Positions 53,297-62,491 of a stretch of DNA of 62,491 nt are shown here, piece after piece. The notes beneath the pieces are model-generated. The model had not been told where the DNA came from and made no database searches. It saw only the letters and a program-made list of their open reading frames with translations. The position numbers were made by a program, and so were the translations under genes. This DNA is from Burkholderia latens (lineage in GTDB: Bacteria > Pseudomonadota > Gammaproteobacteria > Burkholderiales > Burkholderiaceae): NCBI RefSeq assembly GCF_902499045.1, contig NZ_CABVPL010000046.1, forward strand, positions 1 through 62,491, read 5' to 3'. Within the stretch, counting starts at the first letter, position 1; each line of letters starts with the position of its first letter.

Positions 53297-54628
53297 ATGC
53301 ATAAAGACCATCTCGCACTGCACCCCGTGTCGACGGGCGCCGCCGAAACCGGCACGCGCGACGCACCGGCCGTCACCAAACGCGGCGCGATCGCGGCGGC
53401 CGTGATCGGCAACTGGCTGGAGTTCTTCGATTTCACCGTGTACGGCTTCTTCGCGGTGCTGATCGGCAAGCTGTTCTTCCCGTCGAGCGACCCGACCACG
53501 TCGCTGCTGCTGTCGGTCGCGACGTTCGCCGCCGGCTTCTTCACGCGGCCGCTCGGCAGCGTCGTGCTCGGTGTCTATGCGGACCGCAAGGGCCGCAAGG
53601 CTGCGCTGAACCTGACGATCATGCTGATGGCGCTCGGCACCGGCCTGATCGCGATCGCGCCGACGTACGCGCAGGTCGGCGTGGCCGCGCCGCTGTTGGT
53701 GGTCTGCGCGCGCCTGATGCAGGGCTTTTCGCAGGGCGGCGAATTCGGCGCGGCGACGTCCACGCTGATCGAACAGGGCGGCACGTCGCGCCGCGCGTTC
53801 CGCGCGAGCTGGCAACTCGCGACGCAGGGCGGCGCGGCGCTGATGGGTTCGGGCTTCGCGGCGCTGCTGTCGAACACGCTGACGAAGGACGCGCTCGAAG
53901 GCTGGGGCTGGCGGCTGCCGTTTCTCGTCGGCGTGCTGATCGCGCCGGTCGGGATGGTTTTGCGCCGCCGGCTCGCGGACGATGCGCCCGGCGACGCCCA
54001 TCACGGGATCGAACGCGGCGTGCTGCGCGAGCTGTTCTCGAAGCACACGCGCACGGTGCTGCTGCTGATGCTGACGGTGATGGGCGGCACGGTGTCGACC
54101 TACATCCTGACCTTCTACATGCCGACCTATGCGATCCATACACTCGGGCTGCCGATGAAGCTGTCGATGTTCGTCGGCGTCGCGTCGGGCTGCGTGATGC
54201 TGGCCACGTGTCCGCTGTTCGGCTGGCTGTCGGATCGTCTCGGCAGCCGGCGCATGCCGATCTTCGTCGGGCGCGGCGTGCTCGTGCTGCTGCTGTTTCC
54301 CGCGTTCTGGCTGATGAACCATCATCCGACGCTGTCGGTGATCCTGCCGCTCACCGCGCTGATGCTGCTGTTCTATTCGCTCGGGTCGGCATCGGAAATG
54401 GCGCTGATGTGCGAGTCGCTGCCGCGCCACGTGCGCGCGACCGGTATCTCGATCGCGTATGCGCTGGCGGTGACGATCTTCGGCGGCACCGCGCAGCTGA
54501 TCGCGACGTGGCTCGTGCAGACGACGGGCAGCAAGCTCGCGCCGGCCGGCTACGTGGCCGCGTGCGTGGTGCTGTCGCTGGTCGCGGTCGCGATGCTGCG
54601 CGAAACGGCGCGCGAGTCGCTGGACTGA
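53297..54628 (+). CDS. MHS-family MFS transporter (citrate/proline/betaine symporter type)
   Basis: The 443-residue inner-membrane protein has 12 predicted helices. The MHS signature is IGNWLEFFDFTVYGFFAVLI (about 37-56), followed by RPLGSVVLGVYADRKGRK and RLMQGFSQGGEFGAATSTL. Relatives import organic acids, proline or betaine with protons. GGAG precedes the ATG. It is most likely co-transcribed with the M20 hydrolase gene and delivers its substrate. Confidence 0.9.
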   Translation: MHKDHLALHPVSTGAAETGTRDAPAVTKRGAIAAAVIGNWLEFFDFTVYGFFAVLIGKLFFPSSDPTTSLLLSVATFAAGFFTRPLGSVVLGVYADRKGRKAALNLTIMLMALGTGLIAIAPTYAQVGVAAPLLVVCARLMQGFSQGGEFGAATSTLIEQGGTSRRAFRASWQLATQGGAALMGSGFAALLSNTLTKDALEGWGWRLPFLVGVLIAPVGMVLRRRLADDAPGDAHHGIERGVLRELFSKHTRTVLLLMLTVMGGTVSTYILTFYMPTYAIHTLGLPMKLSMFVGVASGCVMLATCPLFGWLSDRLGSRRMPIFVGRGVLVLLLFPAFWLMNHHPTLSVILPLTALMLLFYSLGSASEMALMCESLPRHVRATGISIAYALAVTIFGGTAQLIATWLVQTTGSKLAPAGYVAACVVLSLVAVAMLRETARESLD

Positions 54629-54639
54629 CGCGCGAAGCG

Positions 54640-54667
54640 GGGAGCCGGGAGCGGGGAGCGGGGAGCG
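54640..54667. repeat. Four tandem GGGAGCS heptamers
   Basis: GGGAGCC followed by three copies of GGGAGCG in tandem lies between the convergent MHS and LysR genes. It could vary in copy number by slippage, but has no coding role. Confidence 0.8.
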
Positions 54668-54689
54668 GGCGGCGCGCGGCCGTGTGCGC

Positions 54690-55610
54690 TTACCGCCCGC
54701 GCACCACCCTCAGATACGACGCGAGCATCGTCGCGAGTTCCTGCGCGGCCGGCGTCAGCGGCACGGCCGCGCGCTGCAGCAGACAGACGTCCTGCGCTTC
54801 GGCCCGTTCGCGCACGGGCACCTTCACGAGCGCGCCGGCGAACGGCCCGTGCCGCGTGATCGCTTCGGTTTCCAGCGCGAGGGAATCGGTTTGCGTGACG
54901 ATCTGCAGCGTCTCGAACATCCCCTCGACGGTTGCGAGAATCTTCGGCGGCGGCAGGCCGTGCGCGTCGAAGTACGCGAGCAGCCGGTTCACGACCGGGT
55001 CGGCGCTCAGGTTCGGCGAGCGCGTGGACACCCATCCATGATCGGCCAGCTCGGCGAGCGATTGCGCATGCATCGCCGGGTGCCCGTTGCGGCAGACGAC
55101 CACCGGCGCCGACGTGCGCAGCGGTGTGACCGCGAGATCGGTCGTGTCGGTCTGCTTCGCGACCAGCGCGATCGCGAAATCGACCGCGCGTTCGCGCAGC
55201 CAGCCGATCATCATCCGCGACGTGCCGGTGCGCAGGTGCACGTCCACGTTGTCGAAGCGTGCGCGGAACGCGGTCAGCACCGGCGCGAACGCGTCGATCA
55301 GCGGCTCGGTCACGAGGCCGAGCGTGACGGTGCCTTCGTAGGCGCCGCTCAACTGACGGATTTCCCGCTCGACCTGCTCGCATTCACCGAGGATCGAACC
55401 GGAACGCGCGAGCAGCCGCTGGCCGACCGCCGTCGGCACGATCCCGCGATTGGTGCGCGTGAACAGCGTCGCGCCGAGCGTCGCCTCGAGGCTCTGCAGT
55501 TGCTGCGTGACGCCGCTTTGCGCGAGATCGAGCGCGCGTGCGGCCGCGCGCAGACTGCCGTGCTCGACGACGGCCTGGAAGATGCGGAGCTGGGACAGCG
55601 TGAACGCCAT
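54690..55610 (-). CDS. LysR-family transcriptional regulator (module B)
   Basis: The 306-residue protein has helix-turn-helix LRIFQAVVEHGSLRAAARAL, LAQSGVTQQLQSLEATLGAT and the LysR effector domain. Its length equals that of the LysR at 18655-19575. It is divergent from the binding-protein/deacylase pair. A palindromic T-N11-A box lies 20-36 bp upstream of its start. It also lies next to the M20/MHS genes and may control them. Confidence 0.92.
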   Translation of the reverse strand: MAFTLSQLRIFQAVVEHGSLRAAARALDLAQSGVTQQLQSLEATLGATLFTRTNRGIVPTAVGQRLLARSGSILGECEQVEREIRQLSGAYEGTVTLGLVTEPLIDAFAPVLTAFRARFDNVDVHLRTGTSRMMIGWLRERAVDFAIALVAKQTDTTDLAVTPLRTSAPVVVCRNGHPAMHAQSLAELADHGWVSTRSPNLSADPVVNRLLAYFDAHGLPPPKILATVEGMFETLQIVTQTDSLALETEAITRHGPFAGALVKVPVRERAEAQDVCLLQRAAVPLTPAAQELATMLASYLRVVRGR

Positions 55611-55629
55611 GGGAAGCAGCGAGGCCGGT

Positions 55630-55646
55630 GATCGGAAATACCGATC
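55630..55646. promoter_or_regulatory. LysR box (T-N11-A) between LysR and binding-protein genes
   Basis: GATCGG and CCGATC arms flank AAATA. The core has the T-N11-A form of LysR sites. It lies in the 137-bp divergent gap. Confidence 0.7.
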
Positions 55647-55747
55647 ATGATAAGTCAGCCGATGGTTCCGGCGCCGGCCCCGGGCTTCTACGATCGCAGG
55701 CAGTCCGGCTCATGCCGTTTGTTCCCGTTCCTGCCCGTCCGTCGACC

Positions 55748-56521
55748 ATGAAACGTTTCCTCGTTCCGCTCGTTTTCCTGTGCATTGGCCTGGCGGCCAC
55801 GTCCGCGTACGCGCTCGACGCGCACGTGGTGCGGCTCGGCATCGACCCGACCTATCCGCCGATGGACGCCAAAGCGCCCGACGGCAGCCTGAAGGGCTTC
55901 GACGTCGATCTCGGCAACGAAATCTGCCGCCGCGCGCAGTTGCGCTGCCAGTGGGTCGAGCTCGAATTCTCCGGGATGATCCCCGCGTTGCAGGCGCGCA
56001 AGATCGACGCGATCCTGTCGTCGATGGCGATCACCGCGAAGCGCGAGAAGCAGATCCTGTTCTCGTCGAAGCTGTTCCGCTTCAAGTCGCGGCTCGTCGC
56101 CCGGGCCGGCAGCGGGCTCGACGGCACGGCGGCGTCGCTGGCCGGAAAGCGCGTCGGCGTGCAGTCGGGCACGCAGTTCGAATCGTGGGCGCTCGCGCAC
56201 TGGGCGCCGGCCGGTGTCGGCGTGGTGCCGTACAAGAGCCAGGATGACGTGTTCGCCGATCTCGTCAACGGCCGCCTCGACGCGGCGCTGCTCGGCGCCG
56301 TGGAAGCCGACTACGGGTTCCTGCGCCAGCCGCGCGGCAAGGGTTTCGCGTTCGTGGGCGTACCGCTCGACATGGGCGATCGCGGCGTCGGCATCGGCAT
56401 GCGGCAGTCGGATACCGCGCTCAAGGCGTCGATCGACGGCGCGATCGCGTCGATGCTGAAGGACGGCACTTACGACCGGATCGCGAAGCAGTATTTCGAT
56501 TTCAATCCGTACGGCGACTGA
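55748..56521 (+). CDS. Polar/basic amino acid ABC transporter substrate-binding protein (module B)
   Basis: The 257-residue periplasmic protein has a signal peptide (MKRFLVPLVFLCIGLAATSA, cut near AYA-LD) and the same ligand blocks as module A: LGIDPTYPPMDAKAPDG, GFDVDLGNEICRR, FSGMIPALQARKIDAILSSM. The ribosome site is weak, and the frame is open to 55628. No permease or ATPase gene is adjacent. The deacylase gene follows 53 bp later. Confidence 0.9.
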   Translation: MKRFLVPLVFLCIGLAATSAYALDAHVVRLGIDPTYPPMDAKAPDGSLKGFDVDLGNEICRRAQLRCQWVELEFSGMIPALQARKIDAILSSMAITAKREKQILFSSKLFRFKSRLVARAGSGLDGTAASLAGKRVGVQSGTQFESWALAHWAPAGVGVVPYKSQDDVFADLVNGRLDAALLGAVEADYGFLRQPRGKGFAFVGVPLDMGDRGVGIGMRQSDTALKASIDGAIASMLKDGTYDRIAKQYFDFNPYGD

Positions 56522-56574
56522 CGGTCGTGCCGGCCGACTTCCCGATTCCCGCTTTCATCCGTTCGAGACCATCG

Positions 56575-57690
56575 ATGCAGATTCGCACCACGCCGCTCCT
56601 GTCACCGTCGATCGGCACGCAGCGCACGCTGACGAGCTTCCATTTCGGGCCGGCCGACAGCGGCCGCAAGATCTACCTGCAGGCCGCGCTGCACGCGGAC
56701 GAGACGCCCGCGATGCTCGCGGCGTTCGCACTGAAGCAGCGTCTCGCGCAACTCGACGCCGAAGGCCGGCTCGCGGCCGAGATCGTGCTCGTGCCGGTGG
56801 CGAACCCGGTCGGCCTCAATCATCATCTGCTCGGGCAGTTCATCGGCCGTTTCGACCTCGCGAGCGGCCGCAACTTCAATCGCGGCTTCCTGCCGCTCGT
56901 GGAGATCGCCGCGCGTGCGCGCGACCGGCTTGGCGGCGACGGCGCACGCAACCGCGCGATCGTGCGCGAATGCGTCGGCGCGGCGCTGGACGACATCGCG
57001 CCGCGCACCGAATTCGATGCGTTGCAGCTTGCGCTGCTGAAGCTGTCGCACGATGCGGACGTCGTGATCGACCTGCATTGCTCGCTCGAAGCGGTGATGC
57101 ACGTGTATACGAGCGACACCGCGTGGCCGGACGTCGAGCCGCTCGCGCGCTATCTCGGTGCGGAGGTGTCGCTGCTCGGCGAGGATTCCGGCGGACATGC
57201 GTTCGACGACGCGCATCACCTGCTGTGGTCGCGGTTGCGCGCGCATTTGCCGGACGGCACGCCGATGGCGGCCGGCACCGTGGCCGTGACGGTCGAGTGC
57301 CGCGGCCAGCGCGATGTCACGTACGAATACGCGCAACGCGACGCCGACGCGCTCGTCGACTATCTCGTTTGGTGCGGCGCGGTGCGCGGCGAGCGCGCGC
57401 CGCTGCCGCCGCTGGCCGCGCGCGCCACGCCGCTGGCCGGCAGCGAGCAGTTTTATGCGCCGGTGAGCGGGATCCTCGTGCACCGCGCGGCGATCGGCGC
57501 GGCGATCCGTGCCGGCGATCCGCTGTTCGACATCGTCGATCCGCTGACGGATGCGGTCACGACGATTTCGAGCGCGACCGATGGCGTGTTCTACATGCGC
57601 CGCGCAATCCGCTTCGTGACGGCCGGCGCGCCGCTCGGCCGCGTGACGGGCACGGTGCCGGTGCGAAAAGGGATGCTGCTGGGCGCGTGA
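56575..57690 (+). CDS. Succinylglutamate desuccinylase/aspartoacylase-family deacylase (module B)
   Basis: The 371-residue protein has zinc ligands His40 and Glu43 in ALHADE and a later His in VIDLHCS, and ends with a biotinyl-like domain (YAPVSGILVHRAAIGAAIRA). It has exactly the length of the module A enzyme at 16272-17387 and aligns with it from the first residues (LLSPSIGTQRTLTSFHFGP versus LISPAIGTERQITSFHYGP). It lies downstream of the binding-protein gene. Together with the M20 hydrolase it suggests catabolism of N-acyl amino acids. Confidence 0.87.
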   Translation: MQIRTTPLLSPSIGTQRTLTSFHFGPADSGRKIYLQAALHADETPAMLAAFALKQRLAQLDAEGRLAAEIVLVPVANPVGLNHHLLGQFIGRFDLASGRNFNRGFLPLVEIAARARDRLGGDGARNRAIVRECVGAALDDIAPRTEFDALQLALLKLSHDADVVIDLHCSLEAVMHVYTSDTAWPDVEPLARYLGAEVSLLGEDSGGHAFDDAHHLLWSRLRAHLPDGTPMAAGTVAVTVECRGQRDVTYEYAQRDADALVDYLVWCGAVRGERAPLPPLAARATPLAGSEQFYAPVSGILVHRAAIGAAIRAGDPLFDIVDPLTDAVTTISSATDGVFYMRRAIRFVTAGAPLGRVTGTVPVRKGMLLGA

Positions 57691-57838
57691 GCGGCGGGAT
57701 GGGTGCGTGTCCGAGTGCGGCCACGCAATTTCGTTCTCGTCAAATTGACGGGGCTTTGCCACATCCCTAAATTGGGCGATGCGGAGCGCGCTCCGTGTTC
57801 CGTGAGAAGGACGTTGTAAGCAGAGTCAGAGAGTTGAG

Positions 57839-57866
57839 CGGGCGGCCCATGCCGCCCGTCTTTTTA
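57839..57866 (+). terminator. Rho-independent terminator
   Basis: GGGCGG / CCGCCC arms around CCATG are followed by GTCTTTTTAT. It lies about 150 bp after the deacylase stop and ends the module B transcript. A 14-bp perfect palindrome CGGAGCGCGCTCCG lies at 57783-57796 just upstream. Confidence 0.8.
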
Positions 57867-57950
57867 TCCGCGCTATCTGCGTGATCTGCCTGTTTCGCGC
57901 TATTCGCGAATGATCGTGTGGCCGATCCGGCGAGCGAAGTGAGTCACCGC

Positions 57951-58739
57951 TCACCCGCGCCGCGCGACGAGTTCCGACACCGTCTGCGCGGCCTGCTGCA
58001 GCGGCCCGAGAAACTCCTTCACCATCTGCTTCGCGGTATGCCGCTGCGCGTTGCCGCTGATGTTCATCGCGGCGATCACCTGCCCGCGCCGGTTGCGGAT
58101 CGGCGCGGAGATCGACATCAAGCCCACTTCCAGTTCCTGATCGACCACGGCCCAGCCTTGCTGGCGCACTTGCGCGATCGTCGCCTTCAGTTCGCCGATG
58201 TCGGTGATCGTGCGCGGCGTGTGCGCGCGGATGCTGCTCTGTGCGAGCGTTTCGTCGAGCGCCGCATCGTCGAGTGCCGACAGCAGCACGCGCCCCATCG
58301 ACGTGCAGTACGCGGGCAGCCGGCTGCCGATCGACAGATTGATCGTCATGATCTTGTGGGTCGGCACGCGCAACACGTAGACGATCTCGGTGCGGTCGAG
58401 CACCGCGGCCGAGCAGCTTTCGTGGATCTGCGCGGACAGCTGCTCCATCACCGGATCGGCGAGATTCCAGAACGGCATCGACGTCAGATACGCGAAGCCG
58501 AGCTCGAGGATCTTCGGCGTGAGCCGGAACAGCCGGCCGTCGGCTTCGACGTAGCCGAGCGTCTGCAGCGTCAGCAGAATCCGGCGCGCGCCCGCGCGCG
58601 TGAGCCCGGTGGCCGACGCGACCTCGGTGAGCGTCTGCTCCGGGCGTTGCGCGTCGAATGCGCGGATGACCGCGAGGCCGCGCGCGAACGACTGCACATA
58701 GGAGTCGCCGGGTTTTGTCTGGATGTCTTCGGTGGTCAT
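57951..58739 (-). CDS. IclR-family regulator, PcaR/PcaU/PobR-like
   Basis: The 262-residue protein has an N-terminal winged helix (QSFARGLAVIRAFDAQRPEQ, LTEVASATGLTRAGARRILL) and an IclR effector domain (TEIVYVLRVPTHKIM, LSIGSRLPAYCTSMGRVLLS, VVDQELEVGLMSISAPIRNR). These match the aromatic-acid branch responding to beta-ketoadipate or protocatechuate. It is divergent from pcaF. Palindromes resembling PcaR boxes fill the gap. ATG 58739 was chosen because the upstream frame crosses the operators. Confidence 0.92.
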   Translation of the reverse strand: MTTEDIQTKPGDSYVQSFARGLAVIRAFDAQRPEQTLTEVASATGLTRAGARRILLTLQTLGYVEADGRLFRLTPKILELGFAYLTSMPFWNLADPVMEQLSAQIHESCSAAVLDRTEIVYVLRVPTHKIMTINLSIGSRLPAYCTSMGRVLLSALDDAALDETLAQSSIRAHTPRTITDIGELKATIAQVRQQGWAVVDQELEVGLMSISAPIRNRRGQVIAAMNISGNAQRHTAKQMVKEFLGPLQQAAQTVSELVARRG

Positions 58740-58851
58740 GAACGGTCGGATTGTCGTGCAGCCGAGAAGATAGCGCATGGGGCCCGACACGCCAACCGCA
58801 CCGCGAGCCGGGCCGCTTGACAGGTCGTCCCCGCACTCCCTATGATGCGTT

Positions 58852-58891
58852 GAACGTTCGATACACGATCTTATGTTCACATATCGAACAT
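58852..58891. promoter_or_regulatory. PcaR-like operator region before pcaF
   Basis: GAACGTTC (58852-58859) and ATGTTC...GAACAT with a 7-bp spacer (58873-58891) repeat the GTTCGAT/ATCGAAC theme known from PcaU/PobR sites. They lie 77-116 bp before pcaF and 113-152 bp from the regulator start. Confidence 0.7.
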
Positions 58892-58967
58892 TTAAGCGCA
58901 TCCCGGCGGGCAATGCAAGGGGCGCGTTTCATTCACTTCCCAGCCTTGCATGAGACCGGAGACACTG

Positions 58968-60170
<1,203 letters not shown>

Positions 60171-60273
60171 TCGCGTGATGCGGCGACGCGTGCGCGCGAT
60201 GCGCGCCGCGTCGCCGGGTGTTCCTTCCAAACGATGTGGCCGGCGCGAGACGATCTTCGTGCCGGCCACATCG

Positions 60274-60801
60274 TCATTCAGCCTGCGAATATTGCGCGAC
60301 GCGCGCGGCGAGCGCGGCAATCTCGGTGTCCGCGAATACCTCGACACCATGCTCGCGCAGCAACGCCGCCGTCACGCCCGCGCCGGCATGGCGCCGGCCA
60401 GCAAAGCTTCCGTCGTAGATGAAACTGCTTCCGCACGACGGACTGCCGTCCGCGAGGATCGCGAAGCGGCAATCGTGTACGCGCGCCAGCTCGAGCGCGG
60501 CCTGTGCGCCGTCGACGAACTGCGCAGTCACGTCGGTGCCGTGCACGTCGACGATGCGCGCGGCGCCTGTCAATACGCGGTGGCCCGATGCACCGTCCGC
60601 GATTTCGGCGGGCGGGCGCGGCACGCTCAATCCTCCCGCGAGTTCCGGACACACGGGCACCAGACGCCCTTCGCGCTGCCAGCGCGCGAGCGCTTCATGT
60701 GCAGCGGTTTTCGCCGAGCCGTTGTAGCGGACCGGATGGCCGAGCACGCACATGCTGACGAGGATCTTCGGCGTGGCCGGCGGCAGCGGCGCGTTCTGCA
60801 C
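60274..60801 (-). CDS. DUF523 family protein
   Basis: The 175-residue protein has ILVSMCVLGHPVRYNGSAKT, VCPELAGGLSVPRPPAEI, and LADGSPSCGSSFIYDGSF with its conserved Cys residues, all typical of DUF523 (YbbK-like). The function is unknown; the cysteines may bind a metal or Fe-S cluster. GTG start at 60801 has GGAG 7 bp upstream; an ATG at 60843 would add 14 residues. Confidence 0.88.
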   Translation of the reverse strand: MQNAPLPPATPKILVSMCVLGHPVRYNGSAKTAAHEALARWQREGRLVPVCPELAGGLSVPRPPAEIADGASGHRVLTGAARIVDVHGTDVTAQFVDGAQAALELARVHDCRFAILADGSPSCGSSFIYDGSFAGRRHAGAGVTAALLREHGVEVFADTEIAALAARVAQYSQAE

Positions 60802-60866
60802 TGTCGTTCTCCGTGAAGGCGGGCTTGGACGGGCGAACATTGTACGGGCGCGATTGCATGCGCGCG

Positions 60867-61457
60867 TCAGGCGGTCGGCGCTTCCAGGTGGATGTCGTCC
60901 GGCTCGAGCGCATACAGCGCCGGATCCGGCGACGAGCTGACGCCGAAGCCGAGCCGCAGGTAGAAATCGATCGTGCGCTGCGACGGCGTCGCCGATACGT
61001 AGAGCCGCGCCGCACCCATCGCGCGAGCCTGTGCGCGGGCCGCGCGATAGAGCTGCTCGCCGAGCCCGCAGCCGCGCCAGTCGCGACTCACATGCAGGAA
61101 CTTCAGTTGCAGCATGTCGCACCGCGGGCCGAGCCGATCGTTGTCGACGATGACTGCCGCGACGAGGCGCGCGCCGTCGAACATCCCGAGACACCAGCCG
61201 CCGCGATCGTGGCAGTCGAGCAGGATCGGCGTGTAGTGCTCGGCTTCGCCGTCGGGCCAGCCGCGCACGTCGTGGAAGTCCGCGACGCGCCGCAGTTCAC
61301 CGTCGCGCAGCACGTACAGATGGTGAATGATCTCGCGCCGGTCGATGGTCCACACGAGCGGTATCTCGTCGCGTGAGAGCACGCGCGACGACAATGCGTC
61401 GCGTTCGGCGGCGGTGCGGCGCGTCGTGCGGTTGCCGGGGGCGGGGTGGGTTGTCAT
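60867..61457 (-). CDS. GNAT-family N-acetyltransferase
   Basis: The 196-residue protein has the GNAT core LQLKFLHVSRDWRGCGLGEQ with the acetyl-CoA loop RGCGLG and ARLYVSATPSQRTIDFYLRL. The N-terminal half (LRRVADFHDVRGWPDGEAEH) is typical of a histone-acetyltransferase-like subgroup. Start ATG 61457 is preferred; the upstream frame to 61574 looks non-coding. The acceptor is unknown. Confidence 0.85.
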   Translation of the reverse strand: MTTHPAPGNRTTRRTAAERDALSSRVLSRDEIPLVWTIDRREIIHHLYVLRDGELRRVADFHDVRGWPDGEAEHYTPILLDCHDRGGWCLGMFDGARLVAAVIVDNDRLGPRCDMLQLKFLHVSRDWRGCGLGEQLYRAARAQARAMGAARLYVSATPSQRTIDFYLRLGFGVSSSPDPALYALEPDDIHLEAPTA

Positions 61458-61909
61458 GTGCTTGCCGGGGGGCCGTGAATCGCGCGCGCATTTTCGCAAA
61501 ATGCGCCGAGTCGCGATCTCCGAAATCGGCAAATCGATGATGTTTCTCGTCAGCCAGCATCGGGATCGACGCATTTTCGCGATCGCATGCCGATTGAATG
61601 GCGGCGATCCGGACGAAGCGTTTCATCCTCTGCAATGGCGGCATGGATTGGTACGTCGGCCGACGTTGTCCGGTAAAGGATCAGGGGCCTGTCCGGAAGA
61701 CATCGGCCGCGATTATCACCGGATTATTTGATCGAAATCATTCCGATGAACGAATTCGGGATTTTATGCGCGTCCGGATTAAGGTTTTTCGGGAACGTGC
61801 CGACAGCAAGGACGACACCGTCGTAAAGCGATAAACCGTTTTTCGGCTACTGAGCGCGATTTTCGCGCCGCGCGGATCCCGCATCCGGATCCGCCCTTCG
61901 GAGCCTTGC
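61458..61909. other. 452-bp intergenic region with lowered GC
   Basis: No gene is seen. The part 61690-61860 is distinctly A/T-richer and contains a sigma-28-type promoter facing right. Confidence 0.5.
61780..61806 (+). promoter_or_regulatory. Sigma-28 (FliA) flagellar-type promoter
   Basis: TAAGGTTT, 11-bp spacer, GCCGACAG matches the E. coli class 3 consensus TAAAGTTT-N11-GCCGATAA at 7 of 8 and 6 of 8 positions. It lies about 105 bp upstream of the chemoreceptor start and fits flagellar-regulon control. Confidence 0.75.
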
Positions 61910-62491
61910 ATGCGCAACAACCAGCCAGTCACCCAACTCGAATTCGAATTCCCCGACGACGTCACGCTGATGTCGACCACCGATGCCGACAGCATCATCA
62001 CGTACGCGAACACGACGTTCTCGCACGTGAGCGGCTTCCCGGCCGACGAGCTCGTCGGCCAGCCGCACAACGTCGTGCGGCACCCGGACATGCCGAAAGA
62101 GGCGTTCGCCGACATGTGGGCGACGCTGAAGAACGGCGAGCCGTGGACGGCGCTCGTGAAGAACCGCCGCAAGGACGGCGACCATTACTGGGTCCGCGCG
62201 AACGCGGTGCCGGTGATGCGCAACGGTGCGCCGCGCGGCTACATGTCGGTGCGCACGCGCGCGCCGCGCGACGAGATCGCGGCCGCCGAGGCGCTGTATC
62301 GCGCATTCCGCGAAGGCAAGGCCGGGAACCGCCGTTTCCACAAGGGATTGATCGTGCGCACCGGGCTGCTGCGCATCGTGTCGCTGCCGCAGACGATGTC
62401 GGTACGCGCACGGGTTCACGCCGCGCTGTGCGTGCTGGCGCCGGCCGTCGCCGGCGCGGGCTGGGCGTGCGGGCTGAGCGGCGGCGCGCTC
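61910..62491 (+). CDS. Aer-like PAS-domain chemoreceptor, N-terminal part
   Basis: The 194 visible residues include a PAS domain of the aerotaxis type (TLMSTTDADSIITYANTTFS, then GQPHNVVRHPDMPKEAFADM, WVRANAVPVMRNGAPRGYMS). The NVVRHPDMP motif is that of Aer FAD-binding PAS domains. A hydrophobic segment begins near residue 173 (AALCVLAPAVAGAGWACGLS), and the signalling domain lies beyond the window. GGAG lies 7 bp before ATG 61910. A sigma-28-type promoter lies upstream. Confidence 0.92.
   Translation, partial: MRNNQPVTQLEFEFPDDVTLMSTTDADSIITYANTTFSHVSGFPADELVGQPHNVVRHPDMPKEAFADMWATLKNGEPWTALVKNRRKDGDHYWVRANAVPVMRNGAPRGYMSVRTRAPRDEIAAAEALYRAFREGKAGNRRFHKGLIVRTGLLRIVSLPQTMSVRARVHAALCVLAPAVAGAGWACGLSGGAL

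Noticed and set aside
54640-54667. CRISPR or phase-variation repeat
   Set aside because: Only four perfect or near-perfect heptamers without spacers, in a gap between convergent genes; nothing suggests CRISPR or gene switching.

Overview
The window is high-GC DNA from a Burkholderia-type betaproteobacterium, probably a secondary replicon of a Burkholderia cepacia complex-like strain. The call rests on strong G/C third positions, a hmuRSTUV (bhu) heme locus, a Porin_4 porin, DUF3331 and DUF6232 proteins, and many LysR, TetR and AraC regulators. No rRNA, tRNA, CRISPR array or intact insertion sequence was seen.

Layout. 0-5.9 kb: the end of a glycine-zipper protein, allE (purine/allantoin catabolism), an APH(6)-like kinase, a class A penicillin-binding protein and a UPF0126 membrane protein. 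5.9-12.4 kb: the heme uptake locus hmuR-S-T-U-V, leftward from one Fur-box promoter. 12.5-15 kb: three small proteins and a porin with a TTG start. 15.2-20.4 kb: an orphan MetQ-like protein, then a LysR / amino-acid-binding-protein / AstE-like deacylase module. 20.6-24 kb: an NCS2 purine permease and a TetR/O-methyltransferase pair. 23.9-30.6 kb: two leftward units (cyclase, Old Yellow Enzyme, dkgB; and LLM flavoprotein, MoaF-like, MFS pump) that share an operator-like motif with a divergent LysR gene. 30.8-36.6 kb: zwf, a TetR/SDR pair, an AhpD-like protein and the acuI/acuR acrylate-detoxification pair.

36.7-51.9 kb looks like an accessory segment. Its codon use is less extreme and it holds two decayed gene fragments (an FAD disulfide oxidoreductase and the end of dnaE2). 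It carries a secreted cupin, two very similar RclR-like AraC regulators each followed by a near-identical 84-bp promoter block, a five-gene electrophile/redox detoxification operon (nitroreductase, AhpD-like, GST, AzoR-like, and an NAD-binding/GNAT fusion), a DUF417 (RclC-like) membrane protein, a MocR regulator, and an MNIO (DUF692)/BufC pair with no visible precursor peptide. The MocR promoter shares a long motif with 25-bp-spaced direct repeats with the cupin promoter 10 kb away.

51.9-62.5 kb returns to core-like sequence: an M20 aminoacylase and MHS transporter beside a second LysR / binding-protein / AstE-like module paralogous to the one at 16-19.6 kb, then IclR (PcaR-like)/pcaF of the beta-ketoadipate pathway, DUF523 and GNAT proteins, and the start of an Aer-like chemoreceptor behind a sigma-28-type promoter.

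The common thread is detoxification of reactive electrophiles, carbonyls and quinones, plus uptake and catabolism of N-acylated amino acids, each under local regulators whose candidate operators can be read in the DNA.
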